31,360 nucleotides of DNA from a virus. Location: IMG/VR virus record IMGVR_UViG_3300008108_000238, positions 1 to 31,360 of that record; one strand, 5' to 3'. A program made the translations under genes and the position numbers. Below are positions 8,213 through 16,340 of the stretch, piece after piece. The notes beneath the pieces are model-generated. The model ran no database searches. It saw only the letters and a list, made by a program, of their open reading frames with translations, and was not told where the DNA came from. The number at the start of each line of letters is the position of its first letter. The stretch's first letter is position 1.

Positions 8213-8701
8213 TTAGTAAACTAACACACAACGATCCATACGCATCGAACAAGAGATAGATGCTAATGCATCACTATTGTATGCTAATGTGTCGAAGTTT
8301 ACATCTCTTAGGAAGGTTCCATATAGAATCCACTTTTCAACAACCACACCAGTCGGATCTAACATTTCAAGATCAACATCTTTTTTGTAACCGGCAGCAT
8401 AACCCATACGACCTGTAACAGATTCAGCACATAGACGAACCCACTCCATAAGAGCTTGAGACGCGGATGGGCCAATTGGGTCTCTGAACTTAACATTAAG
8501 TTCACTCCAAGTGAATCTACCAGCTACATAAGTTGATGTATTCAAGAAAGGAATTTCAACCGCATTTACGGTAATATGTGGTCTGGCAGTAGACTCCACA
8601 AACCATTCGTTGATACCCAATGAGGTTGGGAAACGAAGAATAAATCGATTCTGTCGTTTTGGCTCATAAGGTATGGGCATTTTCATTAATAAATCAGCCA
8701 T
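8213..8701 (-). CDS. gp19: Tail tube protein (gp19-like)
   Basis: At 162 residues this is almost the size of T4 gp19 (163). The protein polymerises into the inner tail tube through which DNA passes. Family features are the start MADLLMKMPIPYEPKRQNRF, then RFPTSLGINEWFVESTARP, VEIPFLNTSTYVAGRFTW, the segment MEWVRLCAESVTGRMGYAAG, and the ending WILYGTFLRDVNFDTLAYNS followed by SCSMRMDRC. It lies convergent to the sheath gene, with two strand-specific terminators between them. A TATTTATA motif lies about 30 bases upstream. Codon use is regular and the frame is intact. Confidence 0.92.
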   Translation of the reverse strand: MADLLMKMPIPYEPKRQNRFILRFPTSLGINEWFVESTARPHITVNAVEIPFLNTSTYVAGRFTWSELNVKFRDPIGPSASQALMEWVRLCAESVTGRMGYAAGYKKDVDLEMLDPTGVVVEKWILYGTFLRDVNFDTLAYNSDALASISCSMRMDRCVLVY

Positions 8702-8731
8702 TGTATTATAGTTTTTTTGTTTTTATTTATT

Positions 8732-8739
8732 TATAAATA
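8732..8739 (-). promoter_or_regulatory. TATTTATA motif upstream of the tail tube gene
   Basis: On the minus strand this reads TATTTATAAATA, 30 bases before the ATG of the tube gene. It contains both TATTTATA and TATAAATA, the latter being the T4 late-promoter core. It is one of the set of similar motifs before late genes in this window. Confidence 0.4.
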
Positions 8740-8786
8740 TATTACCCAAGTAATTTTTTCTATTTACTTTAAATAATTTTTCAAGA

Positions 8787-9677
8787 TTATGTACTAGTAT
8801 CTTTTTTACCATCTTTAGATAAATCTTCTTTTTTCTTAACACCACCAGCAGTAGAATAAATCTTTAAAATATCTTCTTGTTTATCTTTAAAATGTTGTTT
8901 CATACTTTCTATATTCTTTCTATCATCATCTGAGAAACCAATTGTAGGTATGAAATTATTACTAACCTTATTTTTAAATGATATTTTTCTATCTTTTCGT
9001 AATTTATTAATATGACTTTGATTTTCCAAGTATTTGGACAATTGTTTAACATAATTAATAAACTCCTCCATAGCTTGGATTTTTAAAATCTCGGGTTTTT
9101 GTGCCCCCGACTCGTTTCCATAACTCACAGGATAGAATTTACACATATCTAAATATTCTCTTAAGACTTCGGAATCTGATAGACTTTCTTCATCCGTAAA
9201 ATCTCTAAATTTTTTCAAGTTTTTTAAGATCTCTTCTTTATCTAAACCTTTATAGTCGGATATAATCATATTATATACCGTATTTTTTATCGTTTCGGGA
9301 CTATGACCCCTTGCTGTTATTATTGCAAATATTGATCCGCCATTAACACATTCTAAAAAATCAGACCAAGCGGGTCCTGGTTTAGCTAACATAACATCCG
9401 TCATAAACCTTTCATCACCTTTTACTGTAAAGTTTCTAAAAGCTTCTTCCGCGAAACCCACAATCTTAGATCCCTTGTATTCAAATGATTCAAGACCAAC
9501 TTTACTTCTATAATGAGCAAAGTCTTCAGTGGACATACCAACTTCACTTCCTTTTTCATCAATAAGAACAATTTGGGTCGGCATTTCCAATATATTGTCA
9601 TCCCAATCAAAAGCGTAATATTTCATATCGGGAGTTCCCTCCTCGGTCATACCTTCTTTTAAATTTCTTCTTTTCAT
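8787..9677 (-). CDS. HAD-superfamily phosphatase-like protein
   Basis: This 296-residue protein has all four motifs of haloacid-dehalogenase-type hydrolases. Motif I is FDWDDN (D24 as nucleophile, D26 as acid/base), motif II is IITARG (T121), a lysine in QKPE (K194) fits motif III, and motif IV is GFSDDDRKNI (D250-D252, magnesium ligands). Such enzymes remove phosphate groups, and phage relatives act on nucleotides or on 3'-phosphates of nucleic acid ends. The substrate cannot be read from the sequence. The N-terminal 18 residues (MKRRNLKEGMTEEGTPDM) and the lysine-rich C-terminus (from 255) are extensions outside the domain. It sits between the tube gene and an unknown divergent gene, 85 bases upstream of the tube gene on the same strand. 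Confidence 0.8.
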   Translation of the reverse strand: MKRRNLKEGMTEEGTPDMKYYAFDWDDNILEMPTQIVLIDEKGSEVGMSTEDFAHYRSKVGLESFEYKGSKIVGFAEEAFRNFTVKGDERFMTDVMLAKPGPAWSDFLECVNGGSIFAIITARGHSPETIKNTVYNMIISDYKGLDKEEILKNLKKFRDFTDEESLSDSEVLREYLDMCKFYPVSYGNESGAQKPEILKIQAMEEFINYVKQLSKYLENQSHINKLRKDRKISFKNKVSNNFIPTIGFSDDDRKNIESMKQHFKDKQEDILKIYSTAGGVKKKEDLSKDGKKDTST

Positions 9678-9690
9678 TATGATTAACTTG

Positions 9691-9705
9691 TATATTTATT
9701 AAATA
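9691..9705. promoter_or_regulatory. AT-rich element between divergent genes (candidate promoters)
   Basis: The 47-base gap between the HAD gene and the 9725 gene contains TATATTTATTAAATA. It reads as TATTTATT towards the plus-strand gene (24 bases before its ATG) and TATTTAATAAATATA towards the HAD gene. Both are near matches to the TATTTATA motif, but weak in such an AT-rich sequence. Confidence 0.25.
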
Positions 9706-9724
9706 TCATAATTTTCAATAATTA

Positions 9725-10744
9725 ATGAACTTAGATCATTTCATAGACATATTTGGTGATAGTTATGAATCACAACAAGAAATTTTAAAATGGTTTGGAT
9801 CATATGAAAGATTTTTTTCCATATGCACCAATTCAGGGAAAATAATTAATCTTCTTGAACAAATAGATAATGACACAGAAGCAATTTATTATCATTGGGT
9901 TCTAAATCACGGAACCAAAGAAGAGAAAAGAAAAATATATAATGCAATTGTTAATGAATTTAATGACATTGAAAAGAAAGATGACACATATGTTTGGATT
10001 GGTATAAGAGAGGATTTAAGTGAGTTATTTTGTCATTCATCAAGAAGAGATTGGTCACCAAGGGAAGTTGCCCAAAAGGTCTTACAAGGTGATGTAGATA
10101 CATTTAATGACTATTGGACGGATGATGTTATGGATAATGTTTATGATTATCTAACAACTCAGAATCAAAACTATGTAAAACAGAGGGTTAAAGAAGAGAT
10201 ATTGGGTCAAACAATCAAAGCAGGAACAGAGTTATTAGAAGATTATGAGAATGAAGATGGTGAAGTTTTAATTACAAATGAAAATGTGGATATCTTTTTA
10301 GAAAATTATGAAACATTGTCTTGGATTATAAAAAATGAAACTGATGAAATTGAACAAGGACTTAAACGACTATTAAATTTCGCTGAAGAAAGTGCCTTAT
10401 ATAATGAGGTATATAATGATGTTTTTAAAGAACTTTCAGAATATTTTGATATTGATAAAAAAGAATGGATAACAATACCCTCAAATAATGGAAAAAAAAC
10501 ACTAGAAAGATTTCAAATCCCATTAAATAAATTTGCCGTTGAAAACGCAATAGATGCTTACTTAGATGACAATAAAGATTATAATGACAATCCACCTGGG
10601 TATTATGGTTCATTTATTGGATTAGTCAATCATTTAATGGACTCACACGGTAGTTATGAGTGTTTAAGCGTTTCTTTTCCTGAATATCCCGATTGGAGTT
10701 ATACCAAAAAAAATATAAATGATAATTTAGGAGATTATATTTAA
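9725..10744 (+). CDS. Hypothetical acidic protein
   Basis: This 339-residue protein is rich in Asp, Glu, Asn and Tyr, with no signal peptide, membrane segment or cysteine cluster. It looks mainly helical. Noticeable segments are RRDWSPREVAQKVLQGDVDT (about 115-134), a long acidic helical region (about 145-240), and an aromatic C-terminus with NPPGYYGSFIGLV. I do not recognise the family and see no catalytic motif. It is divergent from the HAD gene and 44 bases upstream of the gp26-like gene on the same strand, so it may share a transcript with the baseplate genes. A role in tail assembly or in host takeover would both be guesses. Confidence 0.75.
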   Translation: MNLDHFIDIFGDSYESQQEILKWFGSYERFFSICTNSGKIINLLEQIDNDTEAIYYHWVLNHGTKEEKRKIYNAIVNEFNDIEKKDDTYVWIGIREDLSELFCHSSRRDWSPREVAQKVLQGDVDTFNDYWTDDVMDNVYDYLTTQNQNYVKQRVKEEILGQTIKAGTELLEDYENEDGEVLITNENVDIFLENYETLSWIIKNETDEIEQGLKRLLNFAEESALYNEVYNDVFKELSEYFDIDKKEWITIPSNNGKKTLERFQIPLNKFAVENAIDAYLDDNKDYNDNPPGYYGSFIGLVNHLMDSHGSYECLSVSFPEYPDWSYTKKNINDNLGDYI

Positions 10745-10788
10745 TTTGTGTTTTTATTATCTATATTTTTTTGTAAAACCTAAAAAAT

Positions 10789-11556
10789 ATGGAACAACAA
10801 ATGACATCCGAACAGGCAGGACAAATGAATTTTAATTTACCTCACGATGTGGTAACCTTACCTTCTCAAGGAGTATTCTATAAATCAAAAAAGAAATCTG
10901 TTAAAGTTGGTTATTTAACCGCTGCAGATGAGAATGTAATTGCATCGGCAATAAGTGGTGTTAATCGAGATCAATTGGCTTTGAGTCTTATTAAACACAA
11001 GATTTACGAAACAGATTTAAAAGCTGAAGAACTTTTGGATGGAGACATTGAAGCAATATTAATCTTTTTAAGAAACACTTCCTTTGGCCCTGAATATACG
11101 GTAAAAGTCACGGATCCTGATACGGGTAGACCATTTACCGCAACATTAGTTCTTGATGAATTAAATATTAAAAAACCATTTAATGAACCAGACCAAAATG
11201 GTTTGTTTGAAACAACTTTACCAAAATCAGGGGCAAAAGTTAAATTGAAACTTTTGAATTATACCGAAATTTTGGAACTTGAAAGAATGGCAGAAAGTTA
11301 TCCACAAGGAAGAGTAGTTCCAAGAGTTACTTGGAAATTAACAAAACAAATTATTGAATTAAACGGAAGTACTGACAAATCAATGATTGCTCAGTTTGTT
11401 GAAAGTATGCCGATTATGGATTCCAAACACATTAGACAATTTATGTTGGAAAACGAACCAAGATTAGATCTTAAAAAAGAAGTTTTAGCCCCGTCAGGAA
11501 AAAAGGTAAGTGTTGATATTACCTTCGGGGTAGACTTTTTTCGGCCTTTCTTCTGA
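10789..11556 (+). CDS. T4 gp26-type baseplate / tail assembly protein (upstream part of a frameshift pair)
   Basis: This 255-residue protein resembles the T4 baseplate gp26 family. It starts with a short variable segment and then LPSQGVFYKSKKKSVKVGYL, with the core AADENVIASA (about 43-52) and DGDIEAILIFLRNTSFGPEY (about 85-104). In T4, gp26 belongs to the baseplate hub. In many contractile phages the gene at this position encodes a chaperone that protects the tape measure before tube assembly. The protein ends ...VDFFRPFF at TGA 11554. The frame shifted by +1 is open from 11534 and continues the protein with 54 more codons and no suitable ATG, so a frameshift product of about 302 residues is likely. 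The gene precedes the tape measure gene, the classical place for a frameshifting tail chaperone pair. Confidence 0.7.
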   Translation: MEQQMTSEQAGQMNFNLPHDVVTLPSQGVFYKSKKKSVKVGYLTAADENVIASAISGVNRDQLALSLIKHKIYETDLKAEELLDGDIEAILIFLRNTSFGPEYTVKVTDPDTGRPFTATLVLDELNIKKPFNEPDQNGLFETTLPKSGAKVKLKLLNYTEILELERMAESYPQGRVVPRVTWKLTKQIIELNGSTDKSMIAQFVESMPIMDSKHIRQFMLENEPRLDLKKEVLAPSGKKVSVDITFGVDFFRPFF

Positions 11557-11698
11557 TCATCTTAGATACCTATTGGACGAGTATTATTATTTGGCCACTT
11601 TTTTACACATAGGATGGGATGAGTTTCATAGAGTACCGACATATAAAAGAAAATATTTAATGGATAAGTTAATTAAGGAAAAAACCAAGAAAGATTAA
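11534..11698 (+). CDS. Frameshift extension of the gp26-like gene (+1 frame, small tail assembly protein)
   Basis: The +1 frame is open from just after a TAG at 11531-11533 to TAA 11696-11698. Its translation begins TFFGLSSDHLRYLLDEYYYL and later has GWDEFHRVPTYKRKYLMDKL. This pattern (several tyrosines, W..E, R.P.YKRKY, a lysine-rich helix) resembles the short protein that follows gp26-like genes in other T4-like phages. The only ATG in this frame is close to the end. TTG (11573) is the only other conventional start I noted in it, and it would lose the conserved beginning. Reading GTA GAC TTT TTC GGC after a +1 slip gives VDFFGLSSDHLRYLL, a smooth join. A single extra T in the six-T run from an assembly error would produce the same picture. 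Confidence 0.65.
   Translation, partial: TFFGLSSDHLRYLLDEYYYLATFLHIGWDEFHRVPTYKRKYLMDKLIKEKTKKD
11536..11542 (+). other. Candidate programmed frameshift site (TTTTTTC)
   Basis: In frame 0 the codons are GAC TTT TTT CGG. Slipping +1 moves the second Phe tRNA from TTT (11539-11541) to TTC (11540-11542), which the same tRNA reads, and CGG (an Arg codon that looks uncommon here) waits in the A site. The downstream frame opens two codons before. A -2 slip would reach the same frame, as known for phage Mu. The choice between +1 and -2 is not decided by the sequence. Confidence 0.5.
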
Positions 11699-11714
11699 AA
11701 TTCTTGGTTTTTTT
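11683..11714 (+). terminator. Hairpin terminator after the gp26-like gene pair
   Basis: AACCAAGAA (11683-11691) pairs perfectly with TTCTTGGTT (11701-11709) around a 9-base loop, followed by a T run to 11714. The stem overlaps the end of the frameshift frame and separates it from the tape measure gene, which has its own TATTTATA motif immediately downstream. Confidence 0.75.
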
Positions 11715-11715
11715 G

Positions 11716-11723
11716 TATTTATA
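11716..11723 (+). promoter_or_regulatory. TATTTATA motif upstream of the tape measure gene
   Basis: TATTTATAAAA lies 15 bases before the ATG at 11739 and directly after a terminator, the place where a new promoter is needed. It matches the motif before the 16341 and 28049 genes. Confidence 0.45.
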
Positions 11724-11738
11724 AAAAAAAGTTAAAAT

Positions 11739-14700
11739 ATGTTTTTTCAATCACCAACACCACCACCATCAGGAGGGGGACTTTCAGATAGTCAATTTGA
11801 AAAACTACAAAACTCAATTACAAGAGCAGTTGAGAGCGGTTTTAAAAACGCAAAATTTGAAAAAACAACGAGTGACCAAAAAAAAGATGGGTATTACACT
11901 GGCGGGGAATATGGTGGAAAAGATTATGGTCAATCACCAACAAATGTTTTAGGATATGAAAAACAGTTTGAACAAATTGAAGGAGAGTTAAAAAAAATTG
12001 CAGATATTAGATTAGACCCATTGGGAACAATCAACGAGCAGGTTTACAAACTCCAAGTAGGTACAAAAGATGTATTTTCTTTATTTGGACAAGGGAGAGA
12101 ATTATCAACAGGTATCGCGTCCGCAATTGGAGATGCTAGATTTTCAATTATGGAAATGGGTGGCGACGCAAATGCCGCTTTTGGGGTACTACAAGAAGCT
12201 TTAGAATCGACGAACAAAACAAGATTATCTGGAGCCAAATATGTTGATGATTTATTTGCAACTACAAAAGTTACAGGTCAATCTGTTAGGGAATTAGTTG
12301 GAGGTTTTGACAGGGTTGGAATGTCAGCGTCACAAATTAGTGGTACTATGAAAGATGTCGTTGATTATGCGTCATCGGTAGGATTAAATGTAAAGGCAGT
12401 ATCTGACACACTTATCAAGAATTTTGAAAAGTTAAATTTATATAATTTCCAAGGAGGAGTACAAGGGTTAACAAGAATGGCCGCTCAAGCAACCATGCTG
12501 AGGATGGATATGACTAAAACCTTAGGTTTAGCCGATGAATTACTTTCACCTGAGAAAGCTATCGATATGGCGGCAGGATTACAAAGACTTGGAGTTTCAA
12601 CAAGCGCTTTAATAGATCCATTGAGGTTAATGGATATGGCCCAAAATGATCCTGAACAACTTCAAAAAGAAATTGTTAATTTAACTAAACAATATACCTA
12701 TTTTAACGAAGAAACAAAAAAAACAGAAATACTTCCAGGGGCTCAAAGATATTTGAGAGAGTTAGCTCCTATGTTAGGAATGACAAAAGAGGATTTGGCC
12801 AATATGGCAATACAATCCGGAACCATTGAGAGGAAATTGTCAGAAATTAAAATGCCTGGAATTGTCCAAACTGAAGAGGACAAAATGTTGTTTGCCAATT
12901 TAGCGGAATTAAATAAAGAAGGAAAGTATGAAATAACATATAAAGATGATGAGGGCATACAAAAAACACAAACACTTGAGGATATATCTAAGTTAACTTA
13001 CGAAGGACAACAAGAAGTTATGAATCAAATCCGTGAAACACAAAAGTTGAAGGATATGGATATGAAAGATGTTGCTCTCAAACAACTCTCAACCGCAGAA
13101 GAAACAAATAATTTATTAAAATCGATGGGAGCCAAACCATTGGCAACAATAGGTGCCAGTCGATTGGGATTTGAAGCTGTGGAAACCGGAGGAGCCCTCT
13201 CAAGGACTACAATGAAAACTACTGTTGATACTGTAACAGAAAGTTTAGGGATTTCAACAGAAAAACTGAGAGAATTAGATAATGAAATTGTAGGTTTTAT
13301 AGATGATTTGGCCGCCGCGGCTAAAAATGGACAATTAGATTTTCAAAATTTATCTGACGCAATTGAAGGTAAATTCAAAAAAGCTATGGAGACTGGAGGA
13401 TCTGCTTTAACTGATTTAATGAATGAACAAGGAGAAATAGACCCAACAAAACTATACCAAAAATTTGATACTATTATAGATGAGATTAAAAACAAAGGTT
13501 TAGAAGTAGGAACATCATTTACCAAAAATTTCACAGAAGCGGCAGAAAAAGAAATTGAAACATCTAGTTCTAGATTAGCCAAATCGGTTCTTTCCGCAAT
13601 TATGTCGGCAATGGGAAATCCGGAAGGTACAACACCTGAAGGATCCTCTACCACAATATTAGGATCTGTAACACCACAAGAGTCAGTAACACTTGATGAA
13701 GAGACAGGACCTGATGATAATCAACCCGTAGTAAATAATAATACAAATACAACAGCAAAAGATGCTATTATAAATAACTATAATACCATAAGTCTTTTAG
13801 AAAAAGATAATGTTGCAATAGGAAGAGACGGAATGATGGTAGGAACCGATCTTATGAGTCTTAAAGAAAGATTCGGAGATATGTCATTAGACTTATCAAA
13901 AGGATTATCATCAACGGTAGAAGAGATTAAAAGTAGTTTTAGATCAATATTAGAAAAAACACAATTTCCATTATCTACTCAAACTGACACTGGTATCGAA
14001 CCAAAGTTATTATCTGATAATTTAAACATAACACTCAATCCAGAACTAGCTCCAGAATTTGCAAAAATTTATAAGGAAGTTAGAGATATTGGTAAATCAA
14101 TCCCTCTTAGTTTTTCGTTTGAATTACCCGTTTTTGATTTTGATTTTAAAACAGACAAAAATATGGATTCCTACGAGGAATTTAAAAAAAGTTTAGAAAA
14201 TCAAACAATAAAACCAAACATACCCACAGAAGATCATAAATTAAAATTTACCGCAGACAAAGTAGAGGGATTAGATCAGGTTAATGAAAAGATAGGTGAA
14301 GTTAAAAGTACAAAAATAGAAATACCTTTAGAGATTACGGACAAATCTAAAGACGAACCAATTACAAGAAAGGTTGAAGCATCATTAGATGAAACCAATG
14401 TTAGTACTATGGTCAAAGATTTATTCTCAGAAAAGAGAATGAATATAGGATTTGAGTTTAAAAATAGAGAAGAATTTGAAAAATTATCAAATGAGTTTGA
14501 TGAATTGACAAAAGAAAAGAAAATTAATGTAACCCAAGAGGAATTCAAATCTGAAATACCAACAGAACAAACTTTAAACATAAAACTAAAACAAGACGAA
14601 TTTGTTTCCAATGTTCCCGAAGAACAGATTTCACATCTTAAATTAGATTATAATAAAGAAAATACAAATTCATTGTATGATCAAATAAGTGAAAAGTTTG

Positions 14701-16301
14701 GAGACCCATTCAAACTAACATTTGAACAAGAAAAATTTGAATCAACAATTCCTTCTGAACAAATTTTAAAAATAAAACCAGTTGAGGAAAATTTCGAAAC
14801 AAAAATTCCTGAGGAACAATCTTTTAAACTTAATTATGAATTTTCTAACAAATCTGACTTTGATAAAACAATTGAAGAACTTTATAAGACTAAAGATCCG
14901 TACAATATAAAATTTGTGTCGGAAAAGTTTGAAACCAACATACCTGACTCTAAAACAATTAAGGTTAACACAGAACAAGAAGAATTTGAAAGTAACATAC
15001 CAGAAAAACAAGAATTCAAATTAAATTACGAATTTACTAATAAAAATGATTTTGACAAAACAATTGAAGAACTTTATAAAACCAAAGATCCATATAATAT
15101 AAAATTTATATCGGAAAAGTTTGAAACTGACATACCTGAATCGAAAACAATTAAGATTAATACTGAACAAGAAAAATTTGAATCAAATATTCCACAGGAA
15201 CAATCATTTAAATTAAATTATGATTTTATAAATAAAACCGACTTTGACAAAGTTTTAGAAGGGCTAGATAAAACTAAAGATGTTCATAAACTAAAATTTG
15301 AACAAGAAAAATTCGAAAGTAATATACCACAATCAGAAACTATAAAGGTAAAAACTGAACAAGAAAAATTTGAAAGTACAATACCTAAAGAACAAACTTC
15401 ACATATTAAATTTAATTATGATAAAGACAAAACAAATACTTTATTTGACGAAGTTAATGAAAAATTTGGAACACCACTTGAGTTAAAATTTAATGAAGAA
15501 AAATTAAAACCAATATTACCTGAAGAAACCGAACTCAAATTCAAATATAATTTTGTTAATCAAGATGAAACACAGACACTTATTGAAAAAATGTCTTCTG
15601 ATAATGAATTTAAATTATTTGCCGACAACGAAAGTTTAATAAAGGCAAATGAAAATGTTGGTTCTATATTTGACAAAGATTTTAAAGTAACACCAAAATT
15701 AGATGAAACACCATTATTAAACACCAAGTTACCAGATATGGAACAAAATGTTTTAATAAATAAACCATCTGATACCGAAATTACATCACTCAAGGAACAG
15801 TTTGAAGAAAAGTTTGAACCACTTAAAGCCAATTTTCAACTCCCTCAAAGCATGATTGATCAATCAAATTTGACAGGGTTAAATGAAAATCAATCAACAA
15901 CGAGTAGATTTATAGACAGGACAAGATTATTTGGAAATGAAAACAATAATATTACACAACAATCCACAACAGATGTGTTGATGAAAATGTTAATGGACAG
16001 ATCAACTTCTCCAAATATGACAGAAATACCCATAGCTCAACCAATAACACCAATTATGAATGAAATTCCATCCACAAACAATTTACCTATGGCAACCGCA
16101 AACGCTAAAATGGAATTTGGAGAATTAAAAATAGTACACGAAATCAAGGTAAATAGTGGTAATGTTGACCCTGCAGTTGTTGGTCAAGCATTCACCCAAT
16201 TGACCAGAGACCCAAGTTTTGTAAAAACCCTTGAATCAAGAATTAAAGATATACAGGGAGGAATGGGACAACAAGTACAAATGAATCCAATGAGCACTTA
16301 A
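11739..16301 (+). CDS. Tape measure protein with an internal repeat region
   Basis: This 1520-residue protein most likely sets tail length and sits inside the tube until DNA ejection. Reasons: its size, its place after the gp26-like assembly pair and before the baseplate genes, the N-terminal linker rich in Pro and Gly (PTPPPSGGG), and a long helical region (about 80-560) with segments such as VDYASSVGLNVKAVSDTLIK and AAGLQRLGVSTSALIDP, typical of tape measures. Residues about 920-1275 are different. They contain five tandem units of about 61-67 residues, mostly beta-like, with the signature EKFE(S/T)NIP (see repeat feature). The C-terminus (about 1440-1520) is a conserved-looking small domain ending in DIQGGMGQQVQMNPMST. 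A hydrophobic transmembrane segment is not obvious. The repeat region is unusual for a tape measure, so part of the protein could be a separate structural domain. Confidence 0.75.
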   Translation: MFFQSPTPPPSGGGLSDSQFEKLQNSITRAVESGFKNAKFEKTTSDQKKDGYYTGGEYGGKDYGQSPTNVLGYEKQFEQIEGELKKIADIRLDPLGTINEQVYKLQVGTKDVFSLFGQGRELSTGIASAIGDARFSIMEMGGDANAAFGVLQEALESTNKTRLSGAKYVDDLFATTKVTGQSVRELVGGFDRVGMSASQISGTMKDVVDYASSVGLNVKAVSDTLIKNFEKLNLYNFQGGVQGLTRMAAQATMLRMDMTKTLGLADELLSPEKAIDMAAGLQRLGVSTSALIDPLRLMDMAQNDPEQLQKEIVNLTKQYTYFNEETKKTEILPGAQRYLRELAPMLGMTKEDLANMAIQSGTIERKLSEIKMPGIVQTEEDKMLFANLAELNKEGKYEITYKDDEGIQKTQTLEDISKLTYEGQQEVMNQIRETQKLKDMDMKDVALKQLSTAEETNNLLKSMGAKPLATIGASRLGFEAVETGGALSRTTMKTTVDTVTESLGISTEKLRELDNEIVGFIDDLAAAAKNGQLDFQNLSDAIEGKFKKAMETGGSALTDLMNEQGEIDPTKLYQKFDTIIDEIKNKGLEVGTSFTKNFTEAAEKEIETSSSRLAKSVLSAIMSAMGNPEGTTPEGSSTTILGSVTPQESVTLDEETGPDDNQPVVNNNTNTTAKDAIINNYNTISLLEKDNVAIGRDGMMVGTDLMSLKERFGDMSLDLSKGLSSTVEEIKSSFRSILEKTQFPLSTQTDTGIEPKLLSDNLNITLNPELAPEFAKIYKEVRDIGKSIPLSFSFELPVFDFDFKTDKNMDSYEEFKKSLENQTIKPNIPTEDHKLKFTADKVEGLDQVNEKIGEVKSTKIEIPLEITDKSKDEPITRKVEASLDETNVSTMVKDLFSEKRMNIGFEFKNREEFEKLSNEFDELTKEKKINVTQEEFKSEIPTEQTLNIKLKQDEFVSNVPEEQISHLKLDYNKENTNSLYDQISEKFGDPFKLTFEQEKFESTIPSEQILKIKPVEENFETKIPEEQSFKLNYEFSNKSDFDKTIEELYKTKDPYNIKFVSEKFETNIPDSKTIKVNTEQEEFESNIPEKQEFKLNYEFTNKNDFDKTIEELYKTKDPYNIKFISEKFETDIPESKTIKINTEQEKFESNIPQEQSFKLNYDFINKTDFDKVLEGLDKTKDVHKLKFEQEKFESNIPQSETIKVKTEQEKFESTIPKEQTSHIKFNYDKDKTNTLFDEVNEKFGTPLELKFNEEKLKPILPEETELKFKYNFVNQDETQTLIEKMSSDNEFKLFADNESLIKANENVGSIFDKDFKVTPKLDETPLLNTKLPDMEQNVLINKPSDTEITSLKEQFEEKFEPLKANFQLPQSMIDQSNLTGLNENQSTTSRFIDRTRLFGNENNNITQQSTTDVLMKMLMDRSTSPNMTEIPIAQPITPIMNEIPSTNNLPMATANAKMEFGELKIVHEIKVNSGNVDPAVVGQAFTQLTRDPSFVKTLESRIKDIQGGMGQQVQMNPMST
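14679..15560 (+). repeat. Tandem in-gene repeats of 183-201 bp in the tape measure gene
   Basis: Five units can be lined up at the codons equivalent to D.(T/Q/V): they begin near 14679, 14862, 15054, 15246 and 15447, with steps of 183, 192, 192 and 201 bases (61-67 codons). Units two and three are most alike: both encode TIEELYKTKDPYNIKF, with mostly synonymous changes. Within a unit a shorter motif, EKFE(S/T)xIP(E/D)xx(Q/K), recurs about every 25-30 residues. All steps are multiples of three, so the frame is kept. Confidence 0.85.
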
Positions 16302-16319
16302 AAAAAATACAAAGAAATC

Positions 16320-16327
16320 TATTTATA
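16320..16327 (+). promoter_or_regulatory. TATTTATA motif upstream of the 1623-residue baseplate gene
   Basis: CTATTTATAGAA lies 13 bases before the ATG at 16341, in the 39-base gap after the tape measure gene. It has the same core and spacing as at 11716 and, on the other strand, 1432. Confidence 0.45.
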
Positions 16328-16340
16328 GAAAAAATCAGAG

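Noticed and set aside
14679-15560. CRISPR or DNA-level array in the tape measure gene
   Set aside because: Units have diverged at silent sites, all steps are multiples of three and there are no unique spacers, so this is a protein repeat.
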